Below are positions 1 through 6,239 of a stretch of 12,697 nt of DNA, piece by piece; within the stretch, counting starts at the first letter, position 1, and the number at the start of each line of letters is the position of its first letter. Origin of the DNA: Acidimicrobiia bacterium (GTDB lineage: Bacteria > Actinomycetota > Acidimicrobiia > IMCC26256 > BP-133); NCBI GenBank assembly GCA_025923175.1, contig JAICGL010000048.1:1-12697 (forward strand), read 5' to 3'. Both the position numbers and the translations under genes were made by a program. The notes below the pieces were generated by a model that was given only the letters and a program-made list of their open reading frames with translations, did no database searches and was not told the origin of the DNA.

Positions 1-492
1 CGCAGCGACGTTGTTGCCGTCACCGATGAACGCCAGCCGGCGGCCCTCCACGGGCCCGCCGAGGTGCTCCTCCAGCGTGAGGAGGTCGCCGACCGCCTGG
101 CCGGGGTGGGCGGTGTCGGACAGGAGATTCACGACGGGGACGCCCCCGATGCGAGCCATCTCTTCGAGCACCCGGTGATCGAAGACACGAGCGCCGAACA
201 TCGTGCAGTAGCTGGCCAGCGTGCGGGCCACGTCAGCCACCGACTCCCGGCTGCCAAGGCCGAGCTCCTCTCCCCGCAAGGTGACACAGTGCCCGCCGAG
301 GGTTGCCACCGCCACCTCGAACGACACCCGGGTGCGGGCGCTCGGCTTCTCGAACACGGCGGCGATCGCCTTGCCGGCCATCAGGTCGGGGACCTTGCCG
401 GTCTCCTTCCATGTCGCGGCGCGGTCGAGCACCCGCCGCAGGGCCGGCGCGCTGAGGTCGTCGACATCGAGGAAGTGCGACACGGCACTCAC
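1..492 (-). CDS. argF: Ornithine carbamoyltransferase, N-terminal part (cut by window edge)
   Basis: Cytosolic enzyme that joins carbamoyl phosphate to ornithine to make citrulline, the first step after ornithine in arginine synthesis. Only the first 164 codons are in the window; the gene runs off the left edge in frame. The N-terminus reads VSAVSHFLDVDDLSAPALRR, typical of the family. The carbamoyl-phosphate loop is the variant SARTR in FEKPSARTRVSF (about residues 53-64). HPGQAVGDLLTL near residue 129 matches the family's HPxQ motif, with G where C or T is more usual. FIGDGNNVAA at the edge begins the ornithine-binding domain. I chose the GTG at 492..490 because it overlaps the argD stop as GTGA, which fits translational coupling; a second GTG three codons later is possible. 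It is the last arg gene visible, and no strong Shine-Dalgarno sequence precedes it. Confidence 0.95.
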   Translation of the reverse strand, partial: MSAVSHFLDVDDLSAPALRRVLDRAATWKETGKVPDLMAGKAIAAVFEKPSARTRVSFEVAVATLGGHCVTLRGEELGLGSRESVADVARTLASYCTMFGARVFDHRVLEEMARIGGVPVVNLLSDTAHPGQAVGDLLTLEEHLGGPVEGRRLAFIGDGNNVAA

Positions 493-1682
493 GGGGAGAG
501 CACCTTGGCCAATATCGTCACCGCTTCGTCGATCTCGTCGTCAGTGACGAGCAGCGATGGCTCGAAGCGCAGCGCCGTGGCGGTGACAGCATTGACCACC
601 AGCCCCTGTTCCAGGCACGCGTTGGCGACGGCTTTGGAATCGAGTCCTTCGGCCAGTTCGGCGGCGAGGAGCAGGCCGAGCCCCCGGACGCCGGTCACAC
701 CGGGTGTGTTCGCCAATGCGTCGGCCAGGCGGGCACCGGCTTCGGCAGCGCGCTCCGGAACGTTCTCCCGCTGCATGATCTGCACGGTGGTGAGGGCGGC
801 CCGGGCGGCCAGCGGCTGGCCGCCGTAGGTGGTGGCGTGGTCGCCGGCCTCGAAGGCGGCGGCCGCCTCGGCGGTGGCCCAGCAGGCTCCGATGGGAACG
901 CCATTGCCAAGCGCTTTGGCCATGGTGACGATGTCGGGCCGGATGCCGAAGTGCTCGAAGGCGAACCACTTGCCCGTCCGCCCGAGGCCGGACTGCACCT
1001 CGTCGAGGATGAGCAGCGCACCGGACCGGTCGCAGAGCTCCCGGACGGCCTGCAGGTAGCCCGGCGGCGCGGGCCACACACCGCCCTCACCCTGGACGAC
1101 TTCGAGGAGGATGGCGGCGAGTTTCCCTTCGAAGCGCTCGGCCTGCTCCTCAAGGGCGCCGATCTCGCCGTACGGCACCTGCCAGAACCCCGGCGCCAGC
1201 GGCTGGAACGCCGCCTGCTTCACCGGCTGGCCGGTGGCGGCCAGCGTGGTGAGCGTCCGGCCGTGGAAGGAGTTGAGGGCTGAGACGATGTGGTACGTGT
1301 GCGGGATGCCGTGCTTCTGGCCGTAGCGGCGGGCCAGCTTGATGGCGCACTCGTTGGCCTCTGCACCGGAGTTGGAGAAGAAGACGCGCCCCTCCCCGCC
1401 GAGGAGCCCGTTCAGCTCGGCAGCCAGCTTCGGCTGAACATCGTTGTAGTAAAGGTTCGACACGTGGAGCAGCGTGCGGGCCTGCTCGGCGACGGCATCG
1501 GCTACTTCAGGGTGGGCGTGACCGAGGGACGTGACGGCCAGCCCGCCGAGGAAGTCGAGGTATTCCCGGCCCTCGCTGTCCCACAGGCGGCTTCCCTCGC
1601 CCCGCACAAACGCCACCGGCAGGCGGGCATACGTCTGCATGACGTGTTCGGCGTCGAGGGCGGCGAGGTCGTCGAAACTCAT
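489..1682 (-). CDS. argD: Acetylornithine aminotransferase (PLP-dependent, class III)
   Basis: Cytosolic transaminase that converts N-acetylglutamate semialdehyde plus glutamate to N-acetylornithine plus 2-oxoglutarate; some homologues also act in lysine synthesis. The 397-residue protein has the normal family length. Visible motifs are SGAEANE (105-111, cofactor phosphate binding), FHGRT (139-143), LDEVQSGLGRTG (226-237, with the Asp that contacts the PLP ring nitrogen), and the Schiff-base lysine K256 in TMAKALGNG. An open frame continues 48 codons upstream, but those residues lie over the end of argB and look like frame noise. The ATG at 1682..1680 is preceded by AGGGAG at good spacing and gives the usual N-terminus. 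It sits 13 nt after argB and overlaps argF by 4 nt, so it is an internal operon gene. Confidence 0.97.
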   Translation of the reverse strand: MSFDDLAALDAEHVMQTYARLPVAFVRGEGSRLWDSEGREYLDFLGGLAVTSLGHAHPEVADAVAEQARTLLHVSNLYYNDVQPKLAAELNGLLGGEGRVFFSNSGAEANECAIKLARRYGQKHGIPHTYHIVSALNSFHGRTLTTLAATGQPVKQAAFQPLAPGFWQVPYGEIGALEEQAERFEGKLAAILLEVVQGEGGVWPAPPGYLQAVRELCDRSGALLILDEVQSGLGRTGKWFAFEHFGIRPDIVTMAKALGNGVPIGACWATAEAAAAFEAGDHATTYGGQPLAARAALTTVQIMQRENVPERAAEAGARLADALANTPGVTGVRGLGLLLAAELAEGLDSKAVANACLEQGLVVNAVTATALRFEPSLLVTDDEIDEAVTILAKVLSP

Positions 1683-1695
1683 GGGTCTCCCTAGG

Positions 1696-2580
1696 TCAAC
1701 TCGCTGTTTCGGGCACCACCATGGTGCCCACACCTTGGCGGGTAAAGCACTCCAGGAGCAGGGCGTGGGGGATGCGCCCATCGAGAAGGTGGGCCCGTCC
1801 GACGCCGTTCTGCAGCGCCGAGACACAGGACCGGATCTTCGGGACCATCCCTTCCGAGAGCGTGCCGGAGTCGAGGAGCTCGGCGAGTTCCTTCACCGTG
1901 ATCTGCGAGATCAGGGAGTCCTCGTCGTGGAGATCGCCGTAGAGGCCCGGGACGTTGGTCAGGTAGACCAGCTTCTCGGCGCCCAGCGCCTCGGCGATGG
2001 CCCCGGCCACCGTGTCGGCGTTGACGTTGTAGGCCTGGCCTTCCTCGTCCACGCCGACGGTGGCGATGACGGGGATGAACTCTTCACGGATCTGGCGCTC
2101 CAGCACGATCGTGTTGATGCGGCTGACGTCGCCCACGAAGCCGAGACGGGGGTCGCGCTGGCGGACCGTGATGAGGCCGGCGTCCTCGCCGGAGAGCCCG
2201 ATGGCGTAGGTGCCGTGGCGGTTGATGGCCCCGACGACCTCGCGGTTGACCTTGCCGACGAGGGCCATGCGGACGATGTCGACCGTCTCGGCGTCAGTCA
2301 CACGGAGGCCGTCGACGAACGTCGACTCCTTGCCGAGACGGGTCATGAGGTCGGTGATCTGGGGGCCGCCGCCGTGGACGACGACCGGGTTCATGCCGAC
2401 AACACGCATGAGTACGACGTCCTGGGCGAAGAGTTCGAGGTCGCTCATGGCGTTGCCGCCGTACTTCACCACGACTGTCTTGCCGGAGAACTCGCGGATG
2501 TAGGGCAGCGCCTCGGCCAGGATCGCCGCCTTGGCTTCGGCCGGGATGTCCAGGAGGGCGTCGACGGCGGGGAAGGTCAC
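1696..2580 (-). CDS. argB: Acetylglutamate kinase
   Basis: Phosphorylates N-acetyl-L-glutamate with ATP, the second step of arginine synthesis and often the feedback-controlled one. The protein has 294 residues in the amino-acid kinase fold. Visible motifs: VVVKYGGNAM (36-45, with the phosphate-binding K39), HGGGPQ (69-74), YNVNADTVAGAIA (184-196) and EGMVPKI (243-249, with K248). About 33 residues precede the kinase core (AEALPYIREFSGKT). In characterised enzymes such an N-terminal helix goes with hexamer assembly and inhibition by arginine, so feedback inhibition is likely but inferred. The start is GTG at 2580..2578, overlapping the argJ stop (GTGA), with GAGG 5 nt upstream. A longer open frame reaching 2862 is an arginine-rich shadow of argJ. 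Confidence 0.96.
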   Translation of the reverse strand: MTFPAVDALLDIPAEAKAAILAEALPYIREFSGKTVVVKYGGNAMSDLELFAQDVVLMRVVGMNPVVVHGGGPQITDLMTRLGKESTFVDGLRVTDAETVDIVRMALVGKVNREVVGAINRHGTYAIGLSGEDAGLITVRQRDPRLGFVGDVSRINTIVLERQIREEFIPVIATVGVDEEGQAYNVNADTVAGAIAEALGAEKLVYLTNVPGLYGDLHDEDSLISQITVKELAELLDSGTLSEGMVPKIRSCVSALQNGVGRAHLLDGRIPHALLLECFTRQGVGTMVVPETAS

Positions 2581-3779
2581 GACGTCCTCATGTTTTCGTC
2601 GATGTAGCCCGGGGTGAGATCGACCGTGGTGACGGTCGCTGCGCCGTTGCCCAGGGAGAGGTCGGCCACGACCTCGATCTCGGTCTGCTGCATGGACTTC
2701 GCCAGGGCCTCGGCGTCGTACACCGGCGCGGCCACGCCGCCGACGCAGACGGTGATGCCGTTGTAGGCGATGTCGACCCGGTCGGGCTCGAGGTAGATCC
2801 CGCTGGCACCGAGTTCGGAGAGGACACGACCCCAGTAGGGATCGCCACCGAAGAGTGAGCACTTCACCAGCTGGCTCTCGGCGACGGCCCGGGCCGCCTG
2901 CAGGGCTTCGGTGTTGGACCGGGCGCCCTTCACGGTGAGGCGGACGAATTTGGTGGCCCCTTCAGCGTCGTGGGCCATCTGGTCGGAGAGGCTGGCGCAC
3001 ACGAGCGTGAGGGCATCGGCGAGGGCGTGGGCTTCGAGCGTGCCGCTCGTAATCGGCGGGTTCCCGGCGGCGCCACCGGCCAGGACGAGGACAGTGTCGT
3101 TGGTAGAGCGGGACCCGTCGGTCGTCATGAGATTGAAGGACTCGTCGACGGCCCGGGTGAGCGCTGTCTGCAGCACCTTGGGCTCGACGACGGCGTCGGT
3201 GGTGATGACCGCCAGCATCGTGGCCATGGCCGGCGAGAGCATGGCCGCCCCCTTGGCCATCCCTCCCACGGTGACGGGCGCACCGGCGACCTCGAAGGCG
3301 GTGAAGGCCTCCTTGGCCACGGTGTCGGTGGTCATGATGGCCCGGGCCGCCGAGTGCCCCGCTTCGAGGGAAGGGGCCAGAGCGGCGACGGCGGCCGGGA
3401 CACCGGTCGAGAACGGATCGATCGGCATCGGGATCCCGATCAGGCCGGTGGAGCAGACGAGGACGTGATGGCGCTCGCACCCGAGGCCGGCGGCGACGAG
3501 GGCGGCGGTCTGCTCGGCCACGAGCAGCCCCGGCTCGCCGGTGGCGGCGTTGGCGTTGCCGGAATTGAGGACGACGGCGGCGGCCCGGCCCTCTGCTGCC
3601 AGGTGGCGGCGGCTCAGCTGGACGGGCGCGGCCGCACCGAGGTTGGTGGTGAACACCCCGGCCGCGGTCACCGGCCGGTGGTCGGCGGTAGCGACGAGCG
3701 AGAGGTCGGGCCGGGCCGACGCCGTGGTGCCGGCGGCGACGCCGGCCGCGATGAAGCCCTGAGCGGCGGTGACGGACAT
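2577..3779 (-). CDS. argJ: Glutamate N-acetyltransferase / ornithine acetyltransferase (self-cleaving)
   Basis: Transfers the acetyl group from N-acetylornithine to glutamate, releasing ornithine and regenerating N-acetylglutamate, which makes the pathway cyclic; many members also use acetyl-CoA. The 400-residue length is normal. Family motifs: NSGNANA (72-78), STGLIG (110-115), KGAAMLSPAMATML (176-189), DGSRSTNDT (221-229). The precursor is expected to cut itself between A186 and T187, so that T187 becomes the nucleophile at the start of the beta chain. The ATG at 3779..3777 shares its A with the last base of the argC stop (TGATG), so translation is probably coupled. No argA is visible in the window. 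Monofunctional and bifunctional forms cannot be told apart from the sequence by eye. Confidence 0.96.
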   Translation of the reverse strand: MSVTAAQGFIAAGVAAGTTASARPDLSLVATADHRPVTAAGVFTTNLGAAAPVQLSRRHLAAEGRAAAVVLNSGNANAATGEPGLLVAEQTAALVAAGLGCERHHVLVCSTGLIGIPMPIDPFSTGVPAAVAALAPSLEAGHSAARAIMTTDTVAKEAFTAFEVAGAPVTVGGMAKGAAMLSPAMATMLAVITTDAVVEPKVLQTALTRAVDESFNLMTTDGSRSTNDTVLVLAGGAAGNPPITSGTLEAHALADALTLVCASLSDQMAHDAEGATKFVRLTVKGARSNTEALQAARAVAESQLVKCSLFGGDPYWGRVLSELGASGIYLEPDRVDIAYNGITVCVGGVAAPVYDAEALAKSMQQTEIEVVADLSLGNGAATVTTVDLTPGYIDENMRTS

Positions 3780-4825
3780 CAGGGGACCAGCCCGACGGTG
3801 GGGAGGCCCAGGGTCTCGGGGAGGCCGAGGAGGAGGTTGGCGTTCTGCAGAGCCTGGCCGGAGGCGCCCTTCACGAGGTTGTCCTCGGCGGAGATGGCCA
3901 GGACGGTGTTGGTCCGCCCGTCGTAGCGGACGGTGACCTGGACGGTGTTGCTCCCGGCGGTGGACTTCGTCGCCGGGGGCTGGTCGAGGACGGCGACGAA
4001 GGGCTCACCGGCGTAGAAGTCGCGGTAGTGGGCCAGGAGCCCGTCGGTGCCGAGGGCGGCGGCCTCCGTTGTCGGGCGGGCGTAGCACGTGGCCAGAATC
4101 CCCCGCGTCATCGGAACGAGGTGCGGGGTGAACAGCACCGAAGCGGAGCTGGTCGGGCTGAGCCGGCCGAGGGCCAGTTCCATCTCCGCCGTGTGCCGGT
4201 GGGTGAGGAGCCCGTAGGCGGCGACGTTCTCGTTGGCTTCGCTGTAGAGGCTGGGGGCCGAGAGGCCCCGGCCCCGGCCGGAGATGCCGGAGGCGGCGTC
4301 GACGATCAGCCCGGTAGGTTCGACGAGGCCGGCGGCCAGCAGGGGCGCCAGGGCCAGCGACGCCGCCGTCGGGTAGCACCCGGGATTGGCGACGTGGGCG
4401 TGGCCGGCGAAGTCGGGGCGGAACAGCTCCGGCAGGCCGAACACGAACCGGTCGATGAGTTCCGGCGCCTGGTGTGGTTCGCCGTACCACTGCTCATACG
4501 CATCAGCGGGGAGGCGGAAGTCGGCGCCGATGTCGACGAGGTGGGCGACCCGGTCGACGAGCGTGCCGGCGTGACGCTGCGACTGGCCGTGGGGCAGGGC
4601 CAGGAAGGCGACGTCCACGCCGTCGAGGTCGCCCGGCTCGAATGGGTGGAAAACGAGATCGGCGTACGCTGCGACCAGGCTCGGGTAGAGGTCGACGACC
4701 CGGTTGCCGGCGTTGGAGTCGGCGGTAACGTGGACGACCTCGATCTCCGGGTGCCCGGCGAGCAGGCGGAGCAGCTCCGCCCCCGTGTAGCCCGATCCCC
4801 CGACAATTGCTGCCCTGTAAGCCAT
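3779..4825 (-). CDS. argC: N-acetyl-gamma-glutamyl-phosphate reductase
   Basis: NADPH-dependent reduction of N-acetylglutamyl 5-phosphate to the semialdehyde, the third step of arginine synthesis. The 348 residues match the family. The N-terminus holds the dinucleotide-binding loop IVGGSGYTGAELLRLL (7-22). The catalytic cysteine is C150 in HVANPGCYPTAA, and the conserved HRHTAE (209-214) supplies the second active-site histidine. ALPHGQS (76-82) and SGRGRG (182-187) are also typical. The ATG at 4825 puts the glycine loop at its normal place. There is no Shine-Dalgarno sequence. Instead a -10 box (TATACT) ends 6 nt before the ATG, which implies a leaderless mRNA. It is the first gene of the operon, behind a probable ARG box. 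Confidence 0.97.
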   Translation of the reverse strand: MAYRAAIVGGSGYTGAELLRLLAGHPEIEVVHVTADSNAGNRVVDLYPSLVAAYADLVFHPFEPGDLDGVDVAFLALPHGQSQRHAGTLVDRVAHLVDIGADFRLPADAYEQWYGEPHQAPELIDRFVFGLPELFRPDFAGHAHVANPGCYPTAASLALAPLLAAGLVEPTGLIVDAASGISGRGRGLSAPSLYSEANENVAAYGLLTHRHTAEMELALGRLSPTSSASVLFTPHLVPMTRGILATCYARPTTEAAALGTDGLLAHYRDFYAGEPFVAVLDQPPATKSTAGSNTVQVTVRYDGRTNTVLAISAEDNLVKGASGQALQNANLLLGLPETLGLPTVGLVP

Positions 4826-4831
4826 GGCATC

Positions 4832-4837
4832 AGTATA
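4832..4837 (-). promoter_or_regulatory. -10 element of the argC operon promoter (leaderless)
   Basis: On the minus strand TATACT is followed by GATGCC and then the argC ATG. With the normal 6-7 nt from the -10 box to the start point, transcription would begin on the A of the ATG. The -35 region 17 nt upstream (TCGCAT) is poor and lies inside the ARG-box-like palindrome. The hexamer and spacing are read directly; the start point is inferred. Confidence 0.65.
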
Positions 4838-4844
4838 CGTGGGA

Positions 4845-4860
4845 CTGCATAACGATGCGA
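4845..4860. promoter_or_regulatory. ARG box: probable ArgR operator
   Basis: The 16-mer CTGCATAACGATGCGA contains a perfect inverted repeat GCAT-AACG-ATGC (4847-4858). This is very close to the actinobacterial ArgR operator as I remember it from Mycobacterium tuberculosis (TTGCATAACGATGCAA, 13 or 14 of 16 positions). It covers the -35 region and spacer of the argC promoter, so bound ArgR would block RNA polymerase when arginine is plentiful. A further partial copy (GATGCG) follows at 4859-4864. argR itself is not in the window; it often lies beyond argF. Confidence 0.75.
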
Positions 4861-4971
4861 TGCGCGGCCTCGTCCAGCTCCGCCATCTGGTCCCGGCTTC
4901 GACCTGTACGTGGTTCTTTCCGGCCGGTTTGCTCCCCGGCGCTGGTTATTTCTGGCCAGAGTGCTTAAGGG

Positions 4972-5033
4972 TTGACCGAAATTGTCCGATTCCTCCTCTG
5001 TAGCCATTGCCGCAACCTGCCGACAATGGTCAA
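4972..5033 (+). promoter_or_regulatory. Candidate 5' UTR hairpin with an anti-Shine-Dalgarno loop before the RTX gene
   Basis: TTGACC (4972-4977) and ATTGTC (4981-4986) pair in nested order with GACAAT (5022-5027) and GGTCAA (5028-5033). This gives 12 base pairs with a 3-nt bulge (GAA) and a 35-nt loop. The loop carries CCTCCT (4992-4997), the exact complement of AGGAGG (5044-5049) in the ribosome binding site of the next gene. The element would act only if transcription starts upstream of 4972. TTGACC could instead be a -35 box, though I see no good -10 box at the right distance. The rest of the spacer (4861-4971) shows nothing I recognise. Confidence 0.35.
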
Positions 5034-5042
5034 AGAAGCGTC

Positions 5043-5050
5043 AAGGAGGG
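5043..5050 (+). promoter_or_regulatory. Strong ribosome binding site of the RTX gene
   Basis: AAGGAGGG followed by ATCA (4 nt) and ATG at 5055. It is the best Shine-Dalgarno match in the window and decides the start against an upstream in-frame TTG at 5007. It contrasts with argC, the MarR gene and icmF, which have none. Confidence 0.85.
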
Positions 5051-5054
5051 ATCA

Positions 5055-5615
5055 ATGTCCGGAATCTCAGAGTCAGCCGCCTGGTGTAAGAGACACGCAG
5101 GCAAGCTGCTCGCCGGCGCCGCCCTCGTGATCGGCCCGGTGGCGGTCTGGTCCGCCCCGGCCGGTGCCCAAATGCCGACGTGCCTCGGGCTCGCGGCCAA
5201 CATCGTCGGTACGGCCGGCCACGACGTCCTCAACGGGACGCCCGGCAACGACGTGATCATCGGGCTCGGCGGCGACGACACCATCAACGGCTTCGGCGGC
5301 AACGACACGATCTGCGGCGAGGACGGCAACGACCGTCTTTACGGCCACGACGGCAACGACGTTATCGTCGGCGGCAACGGCGACGACATCGTGGCGGGCG
5401 ACAACGGAATGGACAGCCTCGACGGCGGTAGCGGCCGGGATGCCGTCTACGGCGGGAACGAGGACGACGACCTGCGCGGCGGCGATCACGACGACGAACT
5501 GCGTGGCGACGACGGCAGCGACACCTTCTCCGGCGGCAACGGCAACGACCGCTGCTACGGAGGCCGGGGCCGCGACGCCGCCGACCGCTCCTGCGAGACC
5601 CGCAACGACATGTAG
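5055..5615 (+). CDS. Small secreted RTX (hemolysin-type) calcium-binding repeat protein
   Basis: A 186-residue exported protein of unknown role. Residues 1-38 look like a Sec signal peptide: charged KRHAGK, a hydrophobic core LLAGAALVIGPVAVW, and a cleavage site after APAGA. A short linker with C43 leads to 14 back-to-back nonapeptides of the GGxGxDxux type (52-177), with no catalytic domain. In this family such repeats fold into a parallel beta-roll that binds calcium in the turns. Cysteines C87, C167 and C180 plus C43 could form disulfides after export; the ending DRCYGGRGRDAADRSCE resembles the closing motif of many actinobacterial members. Repeats 10 and 11 (GGNEDDDLR, GGDHDDELR) lack the second glycine. 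The ATG is set by a strong Shine-Dalgarno sequence. There is no type I secretion gene nearby, which fits Sec export. The gene stands alone and ends at a hairpin terminator. Confidence 0.88.
   Translation: MSGISESAAWCKRHAGKLLAGAALVIGPVAVWSAPAGAQMPTCLGLAANIVGTAGHDVLNGTPGNDVIIGLGGDDTINGFGGNDTICGEDGNDRLYGHDGNDVIVGGNGDDIVAGDNGMDSLDGGSGRDAVYGGNEDDDLRGGDHDDELRGDDGSDTFSGGNGNDRCYGGRGRDAADRSCETRNDM
5208..5585 (+). repeat. 14 tandem 27-bp coding repeats (RTX nonapeptides)
   Basis: The DNA repeats every 27 bp without a break, each unit coding for one nonapeptide (GTAGHDVLN first, GGRGRDAAD last). Units differ by many bases, so this is an old protein-level repeat rather than a recent DNA duplication. The commonest core is GGCAACGGCGACGAC-like. 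Exactly nine further residues follow before the stop. Confidence 0.85.
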
Positions 5616-5638
5616 CTCACCGGAATCAGGCAGTCGAC

Positions 5639-5661
5639 ACGCCGGCCCCACGGGCCGGCGT
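5639..5661. terminator. Bidirectional hairpin terminator between convergent genes
   Basis: ACGCCGGCCC (5639-5648), a 3-nt loop CAC, and GGGCCGGCGT (5652-5661) form a perfect 10-bp GC-rich stem. With one bulged T (5662), three more pairs (GAC 5636-5638 with GTC 5663-5665) can form. It lies 23 nt after the RTX stop and 8 nt after the MarR stop on the other strand, so it can serve both. Neither side has a real T tract, which is common in high-GC actinobacteria. Confidence 0.75.
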
Positions 5662-5669
5662 TGTCGCGT

Positions 5670-6176
5670 CTACGCCTCGAAGTCGCCGGCGGCGAAGCGG
5701 AGTTTGCGGAGGAGGCGGATGAGTTGCTCGACCTCCCGCTCCGACAGGCCGTCCATGGCGAACGAGGCTTGGGTGACGGCCCGGGTGGCCTCCTCGACGA
5801 CCTCCCGGCCCTGGTCGGTGATCTCGGCCAGGGTTGTGCGCCGGTCGGTGGGGTGGGGCACCCGGCGGATGAAGCCCTGGACCTCGAGGCGGTCGACGAT
5901 GTTGGTCACCGACGTCGGGTGGATCATCAACCGCTCGCCCATCTTCCCGAGGGGTAGCGAGCCTTTCCGGGAGAATTGGAGCAGCACCAGCGCCTCGTAG
6001 CGGGCGAAGGTCAGGTCGAACGGGCGGAGGGTCTCGTCGACCGCGCCGAGGACGATCTGCTGGACCCGCATGATTGCAGTGGCAGCGGCCATGGCGTCGC
6101 CCCGGCCCCACCGACTTTCCCAGTGGCGGCGGGCCTCGTCGATCGGGTCGAAGGGGAGTCTTCGCTTCGCGCCCAT
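5670..6176 (-). CDS. MarR-family transcriptional regulator
   Basis: A 168-residue winged-helix DNA-binding protein, expected to act as a dimer. The helix-turn-helix spans about residues 73-103, with a recognition helix around MIHPTSVTNIVDRLEVQGFI (84-103). The wing carries the family signature HPTDRRTTLAEITDQG (108-123). Long N-terminal and C-terminal helices (about 12-50 and 125-160) form the usual dimer interface. I chose the ATG at 6176 over an in-frame TTG at 6194, because a good -10 box (TATCAT) would lie inside the longer form and sits 6 nt before the ATG. The gene is divergent from icmF across 63 nt that contain a palindrome, so it probably regulates icmF and itself. The ligand is unknown; an acyl-CoA or related acid is a guess from the neighbour. 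Confidence 0.92.
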   Translation of the reverse strand: MGAKRRLPFDPIDEARRHWESRWGRGDAMAAATAIMRVQQIVLGAVDETLRPFDLTFARYEALVLLQFSRKGSLPLGKMGERLMIHPTSVTNIVDRLEVQGFIRRVPHPTDRRTTLAEITDQGREVVEEATRAVTQASFAMDGLSEREVEQLIRLLRKLRFAAGDFEA

Positions 6177-6182
6177 AGCTGC

Positions 6183-6188
6183 ATGATA
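6183..6188 (-). promoter_or_regulatory. -10 element of the MarR gene (leaderless)
   Basis: Minus strand reads TATCAT, then GCAGCT, then ATG. This is the same 6-nt spacing as at argC, so the mRNA should start at the ATG. No convincing -35 box is seen 16-18 nt upstream (TCTGTC, ATCTGT or TATCTG). No Shine-Dalgarno sequence is present. Confidence 0.6.
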
Positions 6189-6202
6189 CAACAAGTTCTA
6201 GG

Positions 6203-6232
6203 TAGACAGATAGTAGGACTTCCGACTATTAT
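6203..6232 (+). promoter_or_regulatory. icmF: icmF promoter (-35 TAGACA, -10 TATTAT; probably leaderless)
   Basis: TAGACA (6203-6208) matches the TTGACA consensus at five of six bases. TATTAT (6227-6232) follows after an 18-nt spacer and ends 7 nt before the icmF ATG. Transcription starting 7-8 nt after the -10 box would place the start at the ATG or the base before it. The spacer holds the palindrome described next. Confidence 0.65.
6210..6229. promoter_or_regulatory. Candidate operator for the MarR regulator
   Basis: ATAGTAGGACTTCCGACTAT is an imperfect palindrome: 8 of 10 bases in one arm match the reverse complement of the other. Size and form fit a MarR dimer site. It fills the gap between the icmF -35 and -10 boxes and is upstream of the MarR -10 box, so binding would block icmF and could also shut down or tune the regulator's own promoter. 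The palindrome is seen; the binder is inferred from position. Confidence 0.6.
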
Positions 6233-6239
6233 CCAGGCC

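Noticed and set aside
1683..1826. Longer argD with 48 more N-terminal residues
   Set aside because: The extra part overlaps argB in a different frame and has no family similarity; the ATG at 1682 has AGGGAG before it.
1531..3926. Long plus-strand frames (358 and 318 residues) opposite argD, argB and argJ
   Set aside because: Antisense shadows of genes with intact active sites; composition is Gly/Asp/Val-rich with no recognisable domain.
4972..5006. TTGACC as the -35 box of an RTX-gene promoter
   Set aside because: No acceptable -10 hexamer 16-19 nt downstream (the region reads CTCCTCTGTAGCC). Kept only as an alternative to the hairpin reading.
5208..5585. Regular 27-bp periodicity that could suggest a CRISPR array
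   Set aside because: Units are contiguous with no spacers, diverge from one another, and encode RTX nonapeptides in frame.
6177..6194. TTG start six codons earlier for the MarR gene
   Set aside because: The TATCAT -10 box would lie inside it and no ribosome binding site precedes it; the ATG at 6176 fits better.
5976..6239. Longer icmF with 88 more N-terminal residues
   Set aside because: It would run antisense through the MarR gene and include the promoter; IcmF proteins begin close to the B12-binding domain.
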